A program made the translations under genes and the position numbers. A DNA stretch of 64,000 nucleotides from Nectonema munidae. Its lineage: Eukaryota; Nematomorpha; Nectonematoida; Nectonematidae. Below are positions 11,936 to 22,823 of the stretch, in pieces. The stretch covers positions 124,001 through 188,000 of the forward strand of contig JAUIRK010000991.1 in the NCBI GenBank assembly GCA_030549495.1, in the 5' to 3' direction. Numbering within the stretch: the first letter of the stretch is position 1; each line of letters starts with the position of its first letter. The notes beneath the pieces are model-generated. The model saw only the letters and a list, made by a program, of their open reading frames with translations. It was not told the DNA's origin and did no database searches.

Positions 11936-12262
11936 ATATATAATTCCATACACAAAACGTTATGCACTATTGAATTATGAATTAAGTGGTCTTGGTCAAC
12001 TCCTACCCACATTAGCTATACCAACACTTGACTCATTCATTTTACAACATTTAAAACATGAATAAGTGTAAAGGAGATGATATGACATTTATTTTCGTAT
12101 TCTTAATACTAATTTAATTACTGCTTTGATAGCTAATTAAGAATAAAAAAAAGAAAAATATCCTATACTCAGAAAAAATATATTAAAACATTTATAGGAT
12201 CTCCTGAAGAATGACCACCCCAATCAATTTTTTTGTGCCAACTGTAAAATAGCACACAAAGA

Positions 12263-12477
12263 ATAGAAATAGATGAAAGTTTGTTCACTAAAAGAAAAAA
12301 TCATGTTGGACATATACTTCCTCAACAATGGGTTTTTGGAGGAATGTGAAGAGGGACAAAAGAAAATTGTATGTTTATTGTCCCAGACAGAAAAGCAACA
12401 ACACTTTATCTAATAATAAAGAATAACATTAGGCTTGGAACTACAATAATAAGTGATGACGGTACTTTTCTGTTATC
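12263..12477 (+). pseudogene. Merlin/ISXO2-type transposase, N-terminal half of DDE domain
   Basis: The translation contains IEIDESLFTKRK, then QQWVFGGM, an in-frame stop, and CMFIVPDRKATTLYLII followed by GTTIISDDG. In Merlin/IS1016 enzymes the order is 'IDEs.f.krKy', 'wvFGg...t', 'v.dR...tL..iI' and 'I..GT.I.SD.w', where the glutamate/aspartate pair and the SD aspartate are catalytic residues. The match is strong. The frame ends where a small inverted-repeat element (12461-12738) is inserted. Confidence 0.82.
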
Positions 12478-12738
12478 TCCTCCCCCCCCCCCCCCCAATC
12501 TAAAAAAAATAAAAAAAAAAGCAAATGATATTTTCTAAAATTGAAAGAACAGAATATTTTCACCAGAATATTTATATATGTATATAAAGTGAAATTATAT
12601 CTCTCTGTTATCTCCTCCCCACTCTAAAATTTTTTAAATGATATTATATACCAATCAGAGAAATGTTGATGAAGCAGTAAAAAGTAAATCATTCACTAAA
12701 AAAAATTTTTAGAGTGGGGGAGTTAACAGAAAAGTACC
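12461..12738. mobile_element. 278-bp MITE inserted into Merlin coding sequence
   Basis: The first 15 bases GGTACTTTTCTGTTA are matched perfectly, in reverse complement, by the last 15 (TAACAGAAAAGTACC); the repeat continues imperfectly through a C-rich/G-rich block (CTCCTCCCC against GTGGGGGAG). The phrase CTGTTATCTCCTCCCC occurs twice inside (about 12470 and 12605). It lies exactly where the Merlin transposase frame breaks. A long C homopolymer at 12482-12496 may be assembly-sensitive. Confidence 0.65.
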
Positions 12739-12951
12739 CATTTTATTATTGTTTTGAGCCATAAAAGTGCAAAAATAAAAAATATTTGTTTCTCTTTTTG
12801 TTCATATTTTTAAAAGTTTGACCATCCTAACTGAAAATTAAATTAAAATAAATAATTAGAAATTTGAAATATAATATGAAAATTACTTTTGAACTTGAAC
12901 AAAATCAAATACTAATTCAAATGAACTACTAAAACAAATGAAGAATTTTAT

Positions 12952-13206
12952 TTATTTATTACACAGATTAACTTGCTCACTAATATGATCGCATAAACTA
13001 AAAAACATTATTGGAAAATCTATCTGGCCACATAAACTCTTGAAGATTTCAGAAACTTTCTTTTGCATCCATGCCTCCCTTTTATTATTTGCTCTTTGTT
13101 TGTTCCAGTAGGATTCAATATCGTGAGTGTGAACTCTTCTTTGCTTCTTCGCAAAATTTAAGAACTGGTTTATGCTTTTGTGAAGAAATCTTAGTATGCA
13201 TGCCAA
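12952..13206 (-). pseudogene. Merlin/ISXO2-type transposase, C-terminal fragment
   Basis: The minus-strand frame reads LHKSINQFLNFAKKQRRV, then HTHDIESYWNKQRANNK. Merlin and bacterial ISXO2-like transposases end with 'vNHS..FvdP.tg.HTNtIEs.W...K', where the glutamate of the IES motif is the last catalytic residue. That residue is visible here. The fragment has lost its upstream partner on this strand, and its orientation is opposite to the other Merlin piece at 12263-12477. Confidence 0.75.
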
Positions 13207-13609
13207 TCTTAATAATAATATTCTCTTTACTTTCTCTGCTTGATTTTCCCTTTGAGCTCTTGATACAGGAGGAGCCGTAGTTTATTTTGTGTGGAGGAAC
13301 TGGTTTACGCGTTTGCTTACTACGAAAAGATTTAAAGTCAATTCAAACGAGCTTACTCTTTATTATCTCCATTCTTTTCCTACATAGACTTAGAGTAATT
13401 TGTAAAAGGCAACTTGGAACTGATTATTTTTACCATACCATGCTTTTATTTCATTGTATATTGGAATATTCAAATAATCAGCCAATTAATATGCTCTATC
13501 TTGACGAAAGTTACGACATAAACTAAACGTTCAACACTCAATTTCCCCTCCTAAAGAATGACCATCTAATCTAACGAAGAGAGGGTTGTCGTTATTCAGG
13601 AGATTCCCC

Positions 13610-14760
13610 TTATAATATAAATAAACTACTTCGAAATTTTATTCACAAAGCCTTTCCATTTAAATCAATGGAGTATTTTTATGCTTTCAGTATTGAATAT
13701 TCAAATTTCAATAACTTATCAGTATTTGAATAATTAATTATTTTAGATTTGAAATTAAACATTCCATTCTTCTAAATAAAAATAAAAATAAATTTAGTTC
13801 CTCTTCATAGGAATAATAAATATCGTGAATTAAAATCTTTGCTTTTTTCTTTCTGAGAAAAAAAGATACACCACTTTGATCCACCACTTTTTACATTTGA
13901 TGAATTTCGAACTTATCTTTTTGTTTTTTTTTATTTTAGCTTTCTTCTTCCAACTAATAAAAATATAAGATTTCCCATATTGTCCGTTTATTCATTGTTA
14001 AGCTGAAAAGCAATCTTGCTGTATAATATTTGTTTTGAAGTTTTACGTGTTAATTAAGGAAACCCTCACAATGGTTGTTCTTTCGTATCTTCCTTTTGTA
14101 AAGAGATGAAATTTGTATCGTATATATATTATGAAACTATAACAATATTGTTTTTTTGGAAAATATAAATTATGCAATTTTTGAAAAATAAAATATAAAA
14201 CTTTATTTTACTTTCTTTCCTGCAGGAAGTATGAGAATCTCAAATTCTACTGATGTAAATTTTAACTTTGAATATTCAACATTATTCGAATGTAATCGAA
14301 AACATTTTAAAAACAAATGATGAAAATATTTTATGAAAAGTTAAAACTCTGAAAAAGTTATATTAACTCTTAAGTTTCTTCTTTATGATTACAGAACAAT
14401 GCACAGAAAAGAGGAATTTGTATATATTGTTATTGAATAAGTGAACGCTTAATTTTCTGAACGGGTCAATTTCTTTTTTAAATGTTGCATCAATATAAAT
14501 GTTGAAGAGCACCTGAAAGAAATATCAAAATCTTTTGCTCTTCTTTAATAAAAAAAATTTAAGGTTTGGACAATTTGATCGACAAACAAAAATTATACTC
14601 TTGCGAAAATTGAAAAAAAGTTACAAGGGTTAGGAACTCCTTTTCGTTATATCTAATTCCATATTTTGCCTGATTAAATTCTTTCTTTGCCAAACTGTTA
14701 TTTTTAAAAGACTTTCCATTTTAAAAAAATAAGGTATATTCATTTTTAAAACTATATCAA
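13610..14760. other. AT-rich non-coding DNA
   Basis: No gene, RNA gene or element recognised. Confidence 0.5.
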
Positions 14761-14767
14761 TTTTTAC

Positions 14768-14872
14768 CTGTATATTTGAGCAAGCTGTTTTTGCTTCATT
14801 CTTAATGTAGTGATTAAAGCAAAATATTTCTTCATCCTCCTTATCATGATTATGTTGCACGCATTTTTTAAT
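14768..14872 (-). pseudogene. FLYWCH/MULE-like exon fragment
   Basis: On the minus strand the frame reads CVQHNHDKEDEEIFCFNHY, then IKNEAKTACSNIQ, and stops at CAG|GTAAAA, a plausible splice donor at 14767. FLYWCH zinc fingers and MULE-type transposase N-termini share 'C....HNH..' followed by a helix of the 'IK..AK' kind. The match is short and by eye only. It could be a decayed transposon exon or an exon of a host gene lying elsewhere. Confidence 0.35.
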
Positions 14873-15184
14873 TGAGCTGTTACTTTTTTCAAATTAGAAT
14901 AAATTTAAATAGTTTAATAGACAGAGAATTTATTAAACAAATCCTCAATTCGTTAAACTAAGATATGGAAAATTTTGGGATTTGTTCAACTAAGAAACAT
15001 GATAGTTGATTTAACAAAATATTCAAAACTAAATTTTTACACGAAAAAAGAATATCAAGAGATTCACAAGGAAACATTGGATGTAGCGATAGATTTAAAC
15101 TTACATATATAAAAATTTTTGAGAAGTTTAACTTGAAGATTATATTTTAAATCTTTGTTAAATTCTAATTATAACTATGAAGAT

Positions 15185-15430
15185 CAGGGACGTACATCTA
15201 AGGCAGCGTAGGCGGCAGCACCTCCTAACCTTCCCAATGTAATTTTAACATTGCTATTTGAAAAAAAAGAGAATAGAGGTGGCAACTATTTTTTCTATGA
15301 AATCAGAATATAACAAATTAATAAATTTATTATGATATTGATTCAAATTTTATTAAATTTTGACAGGAATTGAATTTTGCTAAAAATTTACCTCCTGCCC
15401 TCCCAATAATTTTGGGGATGTGCGTTCCTG
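15185..15430. mobile_element. hAT-type MITE, 246 bp
   Basis: The ends CAGGGACGTACATC and GATGTGCGTTCCTG are inverted repeats with few mismatches. They are followed inward by the complementary CACCTCC/GGAGG-type blocks. The flanking 8 bp are ATGAAGAT (15177-15184) and ATGAAGAA (15431-15438), seven of eight identical, as expected for a hAT target duplication. It has no coding capacity; the autonomous parent is not identifiable from this copy. Confidence 0.75.
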
Positions 15431-15439
15431 ATGAAGAAA

Positions 15440-17630
15440 TAAAACAGTTCAAAAACAAAAACAATTTATTTAAGAAAGGCGAAACAAGTATAGATAAAAG
15501 TTTACGAACAATAATTTGGTTTTCATTGAGCAAATTCAAAAAAAACAAAAAAAATTTTTTTTGTTTTTGAGGATATTTTAGATTCAAAATATAAATTATA
15601 GCAATCAAAAGCCTATTGAAAATTTTTTGAAAACTTATCTTCATGTTTTCAACTTTTATAACGAAACATGATTTTTCATTTGATGACAACGTCTTGAACG
15701 TGAATGGCAAAGTTTGTTTTTGTGGGAGAATCATCTTATGTTCTGTTGAAAATGATTAAATTTTCAAGTTTTCTCCACAGGGATTTAAAATGCTGAACAA
15801 TGTTACACACCATATAAATAATTACAAATATATTATGTATATTATATATTATATCTTTAAAAATCTTAAAAATATAGTGAAAAATTTTTTTTTATAAAAT
15901 TTACTTGACCTTTTTCGCAAAGTATTGGGTATTCTTCTAAAATAATTTTTAATTAAAACAATTTCCCTTCTTTTCTTAAATTAAATTAAAATGAAATATT
16001 CATTCTAACTTTTATTTGGTCGTAGCATCTGTTTGAAAAATTCTTTTTTGAGCCAGTTTTTGTGGAAATCAAGTATCATCCTCCCTAATTGAGATTTCAA
16101 GAAGATAATTTTTGATAACAAACGCGGATTTTTGGAACCTTTGTTAAACTTTTAAATATTTTTTCTTTTACGAGCTTTCACTTCTGTCAAAAAGAATCAG
16201 AAGATCTCTCGTTTTCCCATTTGTATCTCAATCATTTTTTCAAATAATCCTAAAGAAGAAGAAAGTATCAATCTTTACTTTTCGGCATTTAAGAGTTTTC
16301 GAATCAGATGACAAATGATGAAAACTTAGAAAAAGAGAACCACTATATTTATACATTACTGTTGTTGGGTACCTTAGAAAGTTATTTTTCAAGCTTTTGG
16401 TTTTGCTCTAATTTTTAAAGAAGTCGAATTTGTAAGGAAGACTTAGAAAATTCGAATTAACGTGGAAAAGTTTTCTAAAAGGTTCATACTACTAAAAAAA
16501 ATTTTTTCTAAAGGTTTCCAACTACTAAAAAAAATTTTTTCTAAAAGTTTCATCAAAATAAATTATTACGGAGAAAGCGGAGTTTCATCAATCTGTTGCG
16601 TATAATGAAGAGTTTCACAACTTTGTGAAGAAACACTGTGGCTAATTTCACTGTTTCCTTTTTCAGCGAAAGAATAAAAATCATCAATTACTTAAATTTT
16701 TATTTTATTTAGATTAAAAATATAAGAAAAATTGTCCTGATCTAAATCAAAAAAAATTTGGCTTCAAGAAATCCATCAAAATGTTTGATATCAAATTCAT
16801 CGTTCAACGAAAAAGTTCTGTGAGAAAAAAAAGAAAGAGTTTTAAGGAACATGCATTTCAATTTTTTAAAGCAAGTTTTGTAATTAAAAAGAAAATGTTT
16901 TTTTCTAAAAATGGAAATTGTTTATAAAAAAAATTCATAATAAAATTTCTAAATAATAAAAACTTGTAAAAAAGAGCTTTTTAAAAAAATCTATTAGAAC
17001 TTAAGTAATAACTTAAAGAATTTTATCTATAAAAACCATACATTCAACTTTTTTGTGGGTACATTTTTTTGTTGAGACACACATTTATCATGTGTAAATG
17101 CGGAAAAGTATCCTTAAAAATCGCTTTTATGAAAAACTGTTATTGTAGAATCATAATTTTTTCTCAAAATCCAAAATTCACCAAAATAAATGCCAATTTG
17201 AAGAATGGGGTAACGACACAATTTTCAAAGAAGCGCCAAAATTTTTTCTAAGAGGGCATTTTTATTGAGAATATTTTATCTAGCATCTAAAAAAGTATAA
17301 TATTTTATTTGATTCAGAGAATTCAAATTTCAACTTTTTAAATCATGTTTTTAAGAACTTCTAGTATTGGAACATAACAAAAATTACTTGCTAATTTACT
17401 CCCTAATATGCTTTGTTAAAATTTAAGCTGTGATCATATATGTTTCCTTTACCATACTGAGAAGTAGTGACTCTCTTGGCGGAATGCAATGACGTATCTT
17501 TGAACTAAGGGCTGAGCTTCTTATTTATTTTCAAGAAAAAAAAGATGTTTGAGAACAATCTGAAGGACGGGAACTTTATTTTAAGTCACCTTTTCTATTG
17601 TATATTTCTTGAGCTCTCAAACAATTTTAC
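15440..17630. other. AT-rich non-coding DNA with a short tandem repeat
   Basis: No gene recognised; a 134-codon open frame on the minus strand at 15330-15734 is A/T-driven. Near 16478-16550 a ~36-bp unit (ACTACTAAAAAAAATTTTTT plus TCTAAAGGTTTC) is repeated two to three times. Confidence 0.45.
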
Positions 17631-17639
17631 CTGTCGTTC

Positions 17640-17920
17640 CAAGGCCTAACTGTACTATCATAAAATTCATATCTAAGTTGGGAGCATTTTCCAAATGTTG
17701 GATATAAGGATGAAGAACGTAGAAAACAAACGTTGGAGAATGTTTGAACCTTCGGCTAACCTTGATAGCGAGCCAAATGTTGAATTTGACCAACAAATTT
17801 CCCGTCACCTATTGCTGCTCAATAATCAGTAATGCATTACTCCACCTTTCAAGTGTGTTACACAGTGAACCTGAGCAACTTACGACTGGTGCTAGATCAC
17901 AAAGAGGTTTGGAACCACTG
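17640..17920. mobile_element. hAT element, one end only
   Basis: The sequence closes with GAGGTTTGGAACCACTG at 17904-17920. This is the reverse complement of the common hAT terminus CAGTGGTTCCAAACC. The next eight bases, CTCTAGTA, would be its target duplication. I could not find the opposite terminus nearby, so the copy is truncated. The body is more GC-balanced than its flanks but no clear transposase domain is visible. The left limit is approximate. Confidence 0.5.
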
Positions 17921-18471
17921 CTCTAGTAGATAAAAAGGCAGATGGCTTTAATGTCCTTCAAAAAATCAATAAATAGTGATATTGCAAATAATGAAGTTTA
18001 ACACGTAAAAAGGTTAATCATTATTTTGTAATGAAAAATAAACAATGAAAGTTAGGTCAAAAAATCATTTTCAATTTATTTTTAGTTTATCGAGAAGATC
18101 ATGATGAAGATAAAATTAAAGAGGAGGAGATATAGATTATGATAAAGGATATTCATTAGAGGCACATGTATCTCTCAACATACGCGTTAGAAATAGGATG
18201 ATTCCAATTAATATAGATAGATTTATGTGCGTGTGTTAAAGTTTAGAGATGGTAAATAAAATGCATACGAGGCAATAATAAAAGTTATGTATTGTATGAT
18301 TTTAATTAAAGGATAAATCAAATTTGATGGAAGGTATAATTAAATTTTGAGTTAAAAAGCGTGTTGAATTGAAATAGATGGCGTCAACAATTCTACAGTA
18401 TTGGAAAGAGCAAGAAAGTGACAAATTATTTCATTTTGCATCATAAAATACTTTGACGTATGTATATATGA

Positions 18472-18524
18472 GTGGTCTGGCAAACCACAAGGGAGATAAC
18501 ATGCATAACCCGTATTGCCAGGCT
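18472..18524 (+). repeat. Structured short repeat (pseudoknot-capable), locus 1
   Basis: GTGGTCTGGCAAACCAC forms a 5-bp hairpin with loop CTGGCAA, and that loop is complementary to TTGCCAG at 18515-18521. Between them lies GGGAGATAAC. Two tandem copies of the same arrangement occur at 57826-57933 with different stem bases (GAGGTC/GACCTC). The hairpin stem therefore differs between loci while pairing is kept. It does not fit the hammerhead or HDV consensus as I know them. It may be part of a SINE or another small dispersed element. Confidence 0.5.
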
Positions 18525-18551
18525 GGTTATAGCGTTTTTTCGGGTTATATA

Positions 18552-18670
18552 TAGCGCACATCGGAGTATAGGGCGCATCGCAGTATAGCGCGCATCGCAG
18601 TATAGCGCGCATGGGAGAATAGAGCGCATGGGAGAATAGAGCGCTTTGAAAAATTGTATAACGCGCATGA
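18552..18670 (+). repeat. 17-bp GC-rich minisatellite
   Basis: At least six consecutive units of the form TAGCGCGCATCGCAGTA run from 18552. Variants include TAGGGCGCATCGCAGTA, TAGCGCGCATGGGAGAA and TAGAGCGCATGGGAGAA, and the last units degenerate near 18650-18670. The array is CpG-rich in a very AT-rich region. Both strands are open in the array because 17 bp cycles through all frames; the resulting Arg/Cys/Ala-rich frames are not genes. Confidence 0.9.
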
Positions 18671-19048
18671 GAGTTTTTAATTTTTTTGGTAAAAAATTGG
18701 CCTTATATGTCCGAAATTACATAAATTTTAATTTCTACAGTTCAAAAACATGATTTTTGAAAAAATGGGAGTTTTATTAAAAATTAAAAAAATTGATAAC
18801 ATCATCTATATCGAAATCAAAACAAGCTTGACTCTGAACTTCACTACTTTCTTCTTTTTAAGAGGTTTCTTCTTGAAAAGTTTCCTCAAATAAAAAGTCA
18901 TCTTCTGTACCATCCAAATGATTGCCAATCTTCAGAGCGTTTATCTCCTCCAACTGCTTCCCACTATTTTTAACACATCACAAACAAGAGAAATAGAAAA
19001 GCACTTCATTCTTCCTTTAGCAGTAAAGTATTACTCGTTTTTGGCATA

Positions 19049-19520
19049 CAGTAAAATCTCGTTGTATCGAACTTCAAGTGACGATTTAAAAACTACGACA
19101 CAAGTGAAGTTCGAGAACTTCGAACAAATGTGTAGTAAAATTCATAAGTTTATTTAATGCAAAATTTAACGTTTAGCATTTCATAAGTTTATCTAAATCG
19201 AAATTTATAAAATACCTCTAATGGGAATTTTTACTTGAAAAGTTTGGTTGATTCTTGCGAGTTGTGTGAATTTTTATCACTTTTATTAGGTGTTGTATAT
19301 TTTTCTTTAATAATGTCACTAAAACTTCATCGGTTAAACGAGCATTTGTAACAATACTGTTATCAACTGAAACATATTCGTCAAAAGAACCAGGTAAGGT
19401 AATGCCCGCTTGTTTGGCTCTTGGAAAATTTGGACATTCAAGTTTTCATCATTTGTGTACTCGGATGTGTTTTCGTTTTGAGAGTTAAAAAATCTGGCGT
19501 GTTCAAAGCAATTTAACAAC
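19049..19520 (-). mobile_element. Tigger/pogo element, 3' end with terminal repeat
   Basis: The terminus CAGTAAAATCTCGTTGTATC at 19049 is preceded by TA (19047-19048). This is the familiar Tigger/pogo end and TA target. Reading inward on the minus strand, 19520-19240 encodes a decayed transposase C-terminus: NCFEHARFFNSQNENTSEY, then GSFDEYVSVDNSIVTNARL in another frame. Tigger C-termini carry the same 'NCFxxAxF' helix followed by an acidic 'F.eyv..D..l.t...l.deei' segment. The 5' part is missing; the sequence changes to an AAC repeat at 19512. Confidence 0.72.
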
Positions 19521-19529
19521 AACAACAAG

Positions 19530-20165
19530 TAAATTTATTTACAAGAGCACAATACTTTAAAGGATGATGAAAAGAAAATATATAAGTGAAACTTGAATGG
19601 AATTTTCATTAATGTAGTCCAGATCTAAGGGAAAGAAAATAAAGAGAATGAACTTTTGAAGGTGAGCATCAAAGGCCAATGAGCCGCTTAAAGACACAAG
19701 CCAAAACAAAAAAAAACTTGTAGCGAAGGATTCAAATCATAAAATTTCATATTGAGAGTAGGACATAATCGAATGGAGTTGATGTACAAATCGTAGATCT
19801 GTAGTTACTAATAAAAAGTTATGAAAATATGGAGCTTATTTATGAACAAATAAGTGGATTAAATATATATTCAAACCTATATATTGTATACACATGAGTA
19901 GATACAAGAAAAATATGTATGCATGTATGTACGTATATATGTAAGTATATTAAATGTATGTATATATGTAAGTATATTAAATGTTCAAATATATATAAAT
20001 ATATATATATAAATATATATATAAACATATTGGGAAAAGAAAGTAGAATAAATGAAAAAAAAATGAAAAAACAGTATGTTCAGAAATAGAGTTATTTAAA
20101 CTGTTGTAGAGGGGACACATTTGCAAGCATAACAATTAGGAATCGAACAAATAAAACAAACCTTC
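19530..20165. other. Non-coding, with a TATG/TA-rich microsatellite
   Basis: No gene. From about 19860 to 20030 the sequence is an imperfect alternation of ATATAT, TATGTATG and GTATATTAAATG units, including a ~30-bp unit repeated twice at 19930-19985. Confidence 0.6.
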
Positions 20166-20179
20166 ATAGTACATCAGAT

Positions 20180-20760
20180 AAAGACTTTTTATAAATTTTT
20201 TAAAAGAGGTAAAACTAAGACCATAAGAACAAACACTAAAAGCACTATTGTTAAAACAATTAGACAGCCTGTAAGAGAATGATTGTCTGGATTTTGAACA
20301 TTTATAAAAAAAGGTAGAATCATTGATATAGGCTGACGAGGAGATGTTTTATTTTTGCAGATATTAAAAGATATGAATTCATTGAAAACACTTGGAAGAT
20401 GAAAGTTCAAAAATTTATAGAGAAAACTAGCTACTTTCACATGATATAAGTCTTCAAACTTCAATATTGAGTTTTGTAAAAAAAGAGAGTTTGTGTGAGA
20501 TTGTTTCTTGCGACCAAATATGATTCTTAGTACTTTTTTTTGCATACGATACAGAGTAATATCTATAGTTTGACCCCAATTAAACAAACTGTATGTAAGG
20601 GTAAAAAAAGAGTTTTATAAAGATTTAACATTGTTTCTGTTGGTAAAATACTTCGAGCAGTTTTTAGAGATGCAGTTATATAAGCCAACTTATGCGAAAC
20701 AGAAGAAGTATGGGCATGCCAAGAAAAGTTATGATTGATAACTAAGCCCAAAAGATTGAA
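20180..20760 (-). pseudogene. CR1/Jockey-like LINE reverse transcriptase, C-terminal part
   Basis: Minus-strand frames give GLVINHNFSWHAHTSSVSHK and LYKTLFLPLHTVCLIGV, then (next frame) FNWGQTIDITLYRMQKKVLR followed by IIFGRKKQSHTNSLFLQN. This is the LINE thumb and C-terminal region: 'lG..id..l.W..H...v..k', 'Y.slv.p.l.Yg...WG......l...QKk.lRii'. One frame change lies near 20575. Only the last quarter of the protein remains. Confidence 0.85.
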
Positions 20761-20774
20761 GTTTAAAACTTTAT

Positions 20775-21346
20775 TAAACGATTAAAAAATTATATTAATT
20801 TGATATTGTTATTAGAATAAGGGATGACCATGTACGTTTACCAGGTGCAAAGCATCGAAAAATATAAGCATCGAAAACACTGATTGTGAGAAGCTTTGAA
20901 TCACTTTCAATTGAGGAAATTAGTTTTTCTACTAACAAACGTGGATAGTAAGTTTTGATATTTTTCATTATGCCTTGATTAATGGGCTAGGTTCTTGAAG
21001 TAGTACTCGCTGGTAGAAACTATAAATCAAATTGTTAAGTTTGATTTTTGGATGAGAAGCAATGTTGTTCAAAAACAAAGCAATTTTATGATTTCGAAAT
21101 TTTTAAAATGTAAGCCAATTAGAAAAAAATTCTGTATTCATCCAAGTTTTTTTGTTAGCAATGTATTCATTATGTAACACTTTAACACCTTTAAAACATC
21201 TAGGGCTGAGTGATTCACCAATGACAATTAAAAGAAATTGTTTTTACAAGCCAAATGTGTAAGCCTTTTTTTGGAAGCTCACCTCCTGCGCATTTTTCTT
21301 CTTTGAAAGTCAACGATTTTGAAGCCAAATTCACCTGCATTACAGG
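20775..21346 (-). pseudogene. Tigger/pogo transposase, downstream part (split by a hAT)
   Basis: On the minus strand 21346-21250 reads NAGEFGFKIVDFQRR and ASKKRLTHLACKNN, then LIVIGESLSPRCFKGVKVLH, NKKTWMNTEFFSNWL and KIALFLNNIASHPKI (down to about 21060). In Tigger/jerky enzymes the same order is 'yNaDEtGlf', 'kasKdRlT.l.c.N', 'LliIGkS.nPRcFk', 'nkkaWm....f..WL' and 'vlLf.DNa.sH'. Several stops occur and the second catalytic Asp reads as Asn (NNIASH). The upstream part of the same gene lies at 23693-23835, beyond the inserted hAT. Confidence 0.83.
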
Positions 21347-21889
21347 TAGAGTTCAACTCTCGAGAAATTTTTTGATCTAGATGAAAAATCTCGAGAACGA
21401 GATTTATATTTTTCTCGAGAATTCTCGCATTATAAATATTTAGTTTTGTTTTAGATAAAATATTTTTACAATTAATAATTTTGAAAAAGTCTGATGTTTT
21501 TATTTTAAAAATTTAGAGTTAAAGGTTAAAACTTATTAAGGTTACATTTTTTAATGCTAAAGTGTCATACAAAGTTACGTTATTTTATTGCATTTCTGGA
21601 AAACTAAAAAAAATGTATACAGAACAAGAAAACTAAGTTCAAATATTTTAGTAGAATATAAAAAACACTTAATGATTTAAATAATTAGACATGATAAAAT
21701 ATATCTTATATAAGCAAAGATAAATTCTCAATATAGTTAAAACCAAACTTTGGACTTTTTTAATTTTTTGGTTGACTTATCTATTTAGTTTGTAAAAACT
21801 GAGTGCTTGATAAAGTCATCAAAGTAATATAAAAAAGAATGTAATAAATAATATTGTTTAGTTCAGTTATGTTTATACAATTAAGAATA

Positions 21890-22570
21890 TACCTGTATAC
21901 TACGATGGTTTTTATTCCATGTACAAATGACTAGGGAGACAATGTTCAACTTTCTGTTCACATTCTGCCAGATGTAAGATTTGATATACCTCATTTGGGG
22001 AGACGATGCTACATAAGTTATTACCTATATACATTATACCTGTATACTACGATGGTTCATCTCCAAACTGTATACCGCGATAATTCATCTCCAACCTATC
22101 AGTTCATATTTTGCTAGATGTAAGATTTGATATACCTCATTCGGGCAGAGGATGTTAGATAAATTATTAATTTTTTCACGATATTAAATAATATATTTTA
22201 TCAAATAATAAAAATAAAATTCTGTAATCAAAGAATCGAAAAATATTCTTTTAAAAATCAAAAAAAAAACTTTCTGTTCATATTTTGCTACCTTATACGA
22301 TGTTACAAAAGTAACCTATACTTTGCAATTTGCACGATTTTAAATATTATATTTGTCAAATAATCAAAATAAAATTCTGTAATCAAAGAATCGAAAAATA
22401 TTCTTTAAAAAATCAAAAAATATCAAACTTTCTGTTCATATTTTGCTACCTCATACAATGTTACAAAAGTTATTACCTATACTTTGCAATTTGCACGATT
22501 TTAAATATTATATATTATATTTGTCGAATAATCAAAGAATCGAAAAATGTTCAAATCAAAAAATATTTAT
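21890..22570 (+). repeat. Tandem 'CTGTATACTACGATGGTT' repeat block inside hAT
   Basis: Units such as CCTGTATACTACGATGGTTC, CTCCAAACTGTATACCGCGA and GATTTGATATACCTCATT, followed by AATAATCAAAATAAAATTCT blocks, occur two to three times. The same units in the same order recur at 61200-61740, where they form the loop of the large inverted repeat. This points to one dispersed element family present in both places; here it lies inside the hAT and would be younger than it. Confidence 0.6.
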
Positions 22571-22823
22571 TCTTTTTAAATATATCGTTGGCTCCCCTTA
22601 CTTTTAGTTTCGTATGTGCATAATTTGATAAAAATTAATTATTAAAGATTAGGTTTATCTTTCAATTTTAAGACTAGGTTTATCTTTCAATTTTAAAAGT
22701 AAGTATATTTAAATTTAAATAGAGAAAAAAATTTGGTTTTAGACTCGAAAACAAGATGGAACAGTATAGTTTTAATGATAGAACGATTTATTGAAATAAA
22801 ATCTTGTGTTGCAAAAAGCTTAA

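Larger units (their letters stand above)
12197..13608. mobile_element. Merlin (IS1016-like) element or two merged copies
   Basis: The left edge GGATCTCCTGAAGAATGACC and the reverse complement of the right edge, GGAATCTCCTGAATAACGAC, form a ~24-bp imperfect inverted repeat. Inside, 12263-12477 (+) encodes the first half of a Merlin/ISXO2-type DDE domain and 12952-13206 (-) encodes the last part. The two are in opposite orientations. A further direct copy of the left end (TCCTAAAGAATGACCATC) sits at 13548-13565 beside the right end. Two overlapping or rearranged Merlin copies explain this better than one element. No clean target duplication was seen. Confidence 0.65.

Noticed and set aside
15330-15734. 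134-codon minus-strand open frame
   Set aside because: Composition is Lys/Phe/Asn/Leu-rich as expected from A/T-rich DNA, it overlaps a hAT MITE end, and no domain or codon pattern supports a gene.
18472-18524. Hammerhead or HDV-like ribozyme
   Set aside because: No CTGATGA/GAAA core for hammerhead, and the helix order does not fit the HDV double pseudoknot.
18352-18668. Minus-strand Cys/Arg/Tyr-rich frames across the minisatellite
   Set aside because: They are translations of the 17-bp repeat in two frames, not genes.
20563-20760. Separate small gene upstream of the 20.2-kb frame
   Set aside because: It is the preceding part of the same LINE reverse transcriptase in another frame.
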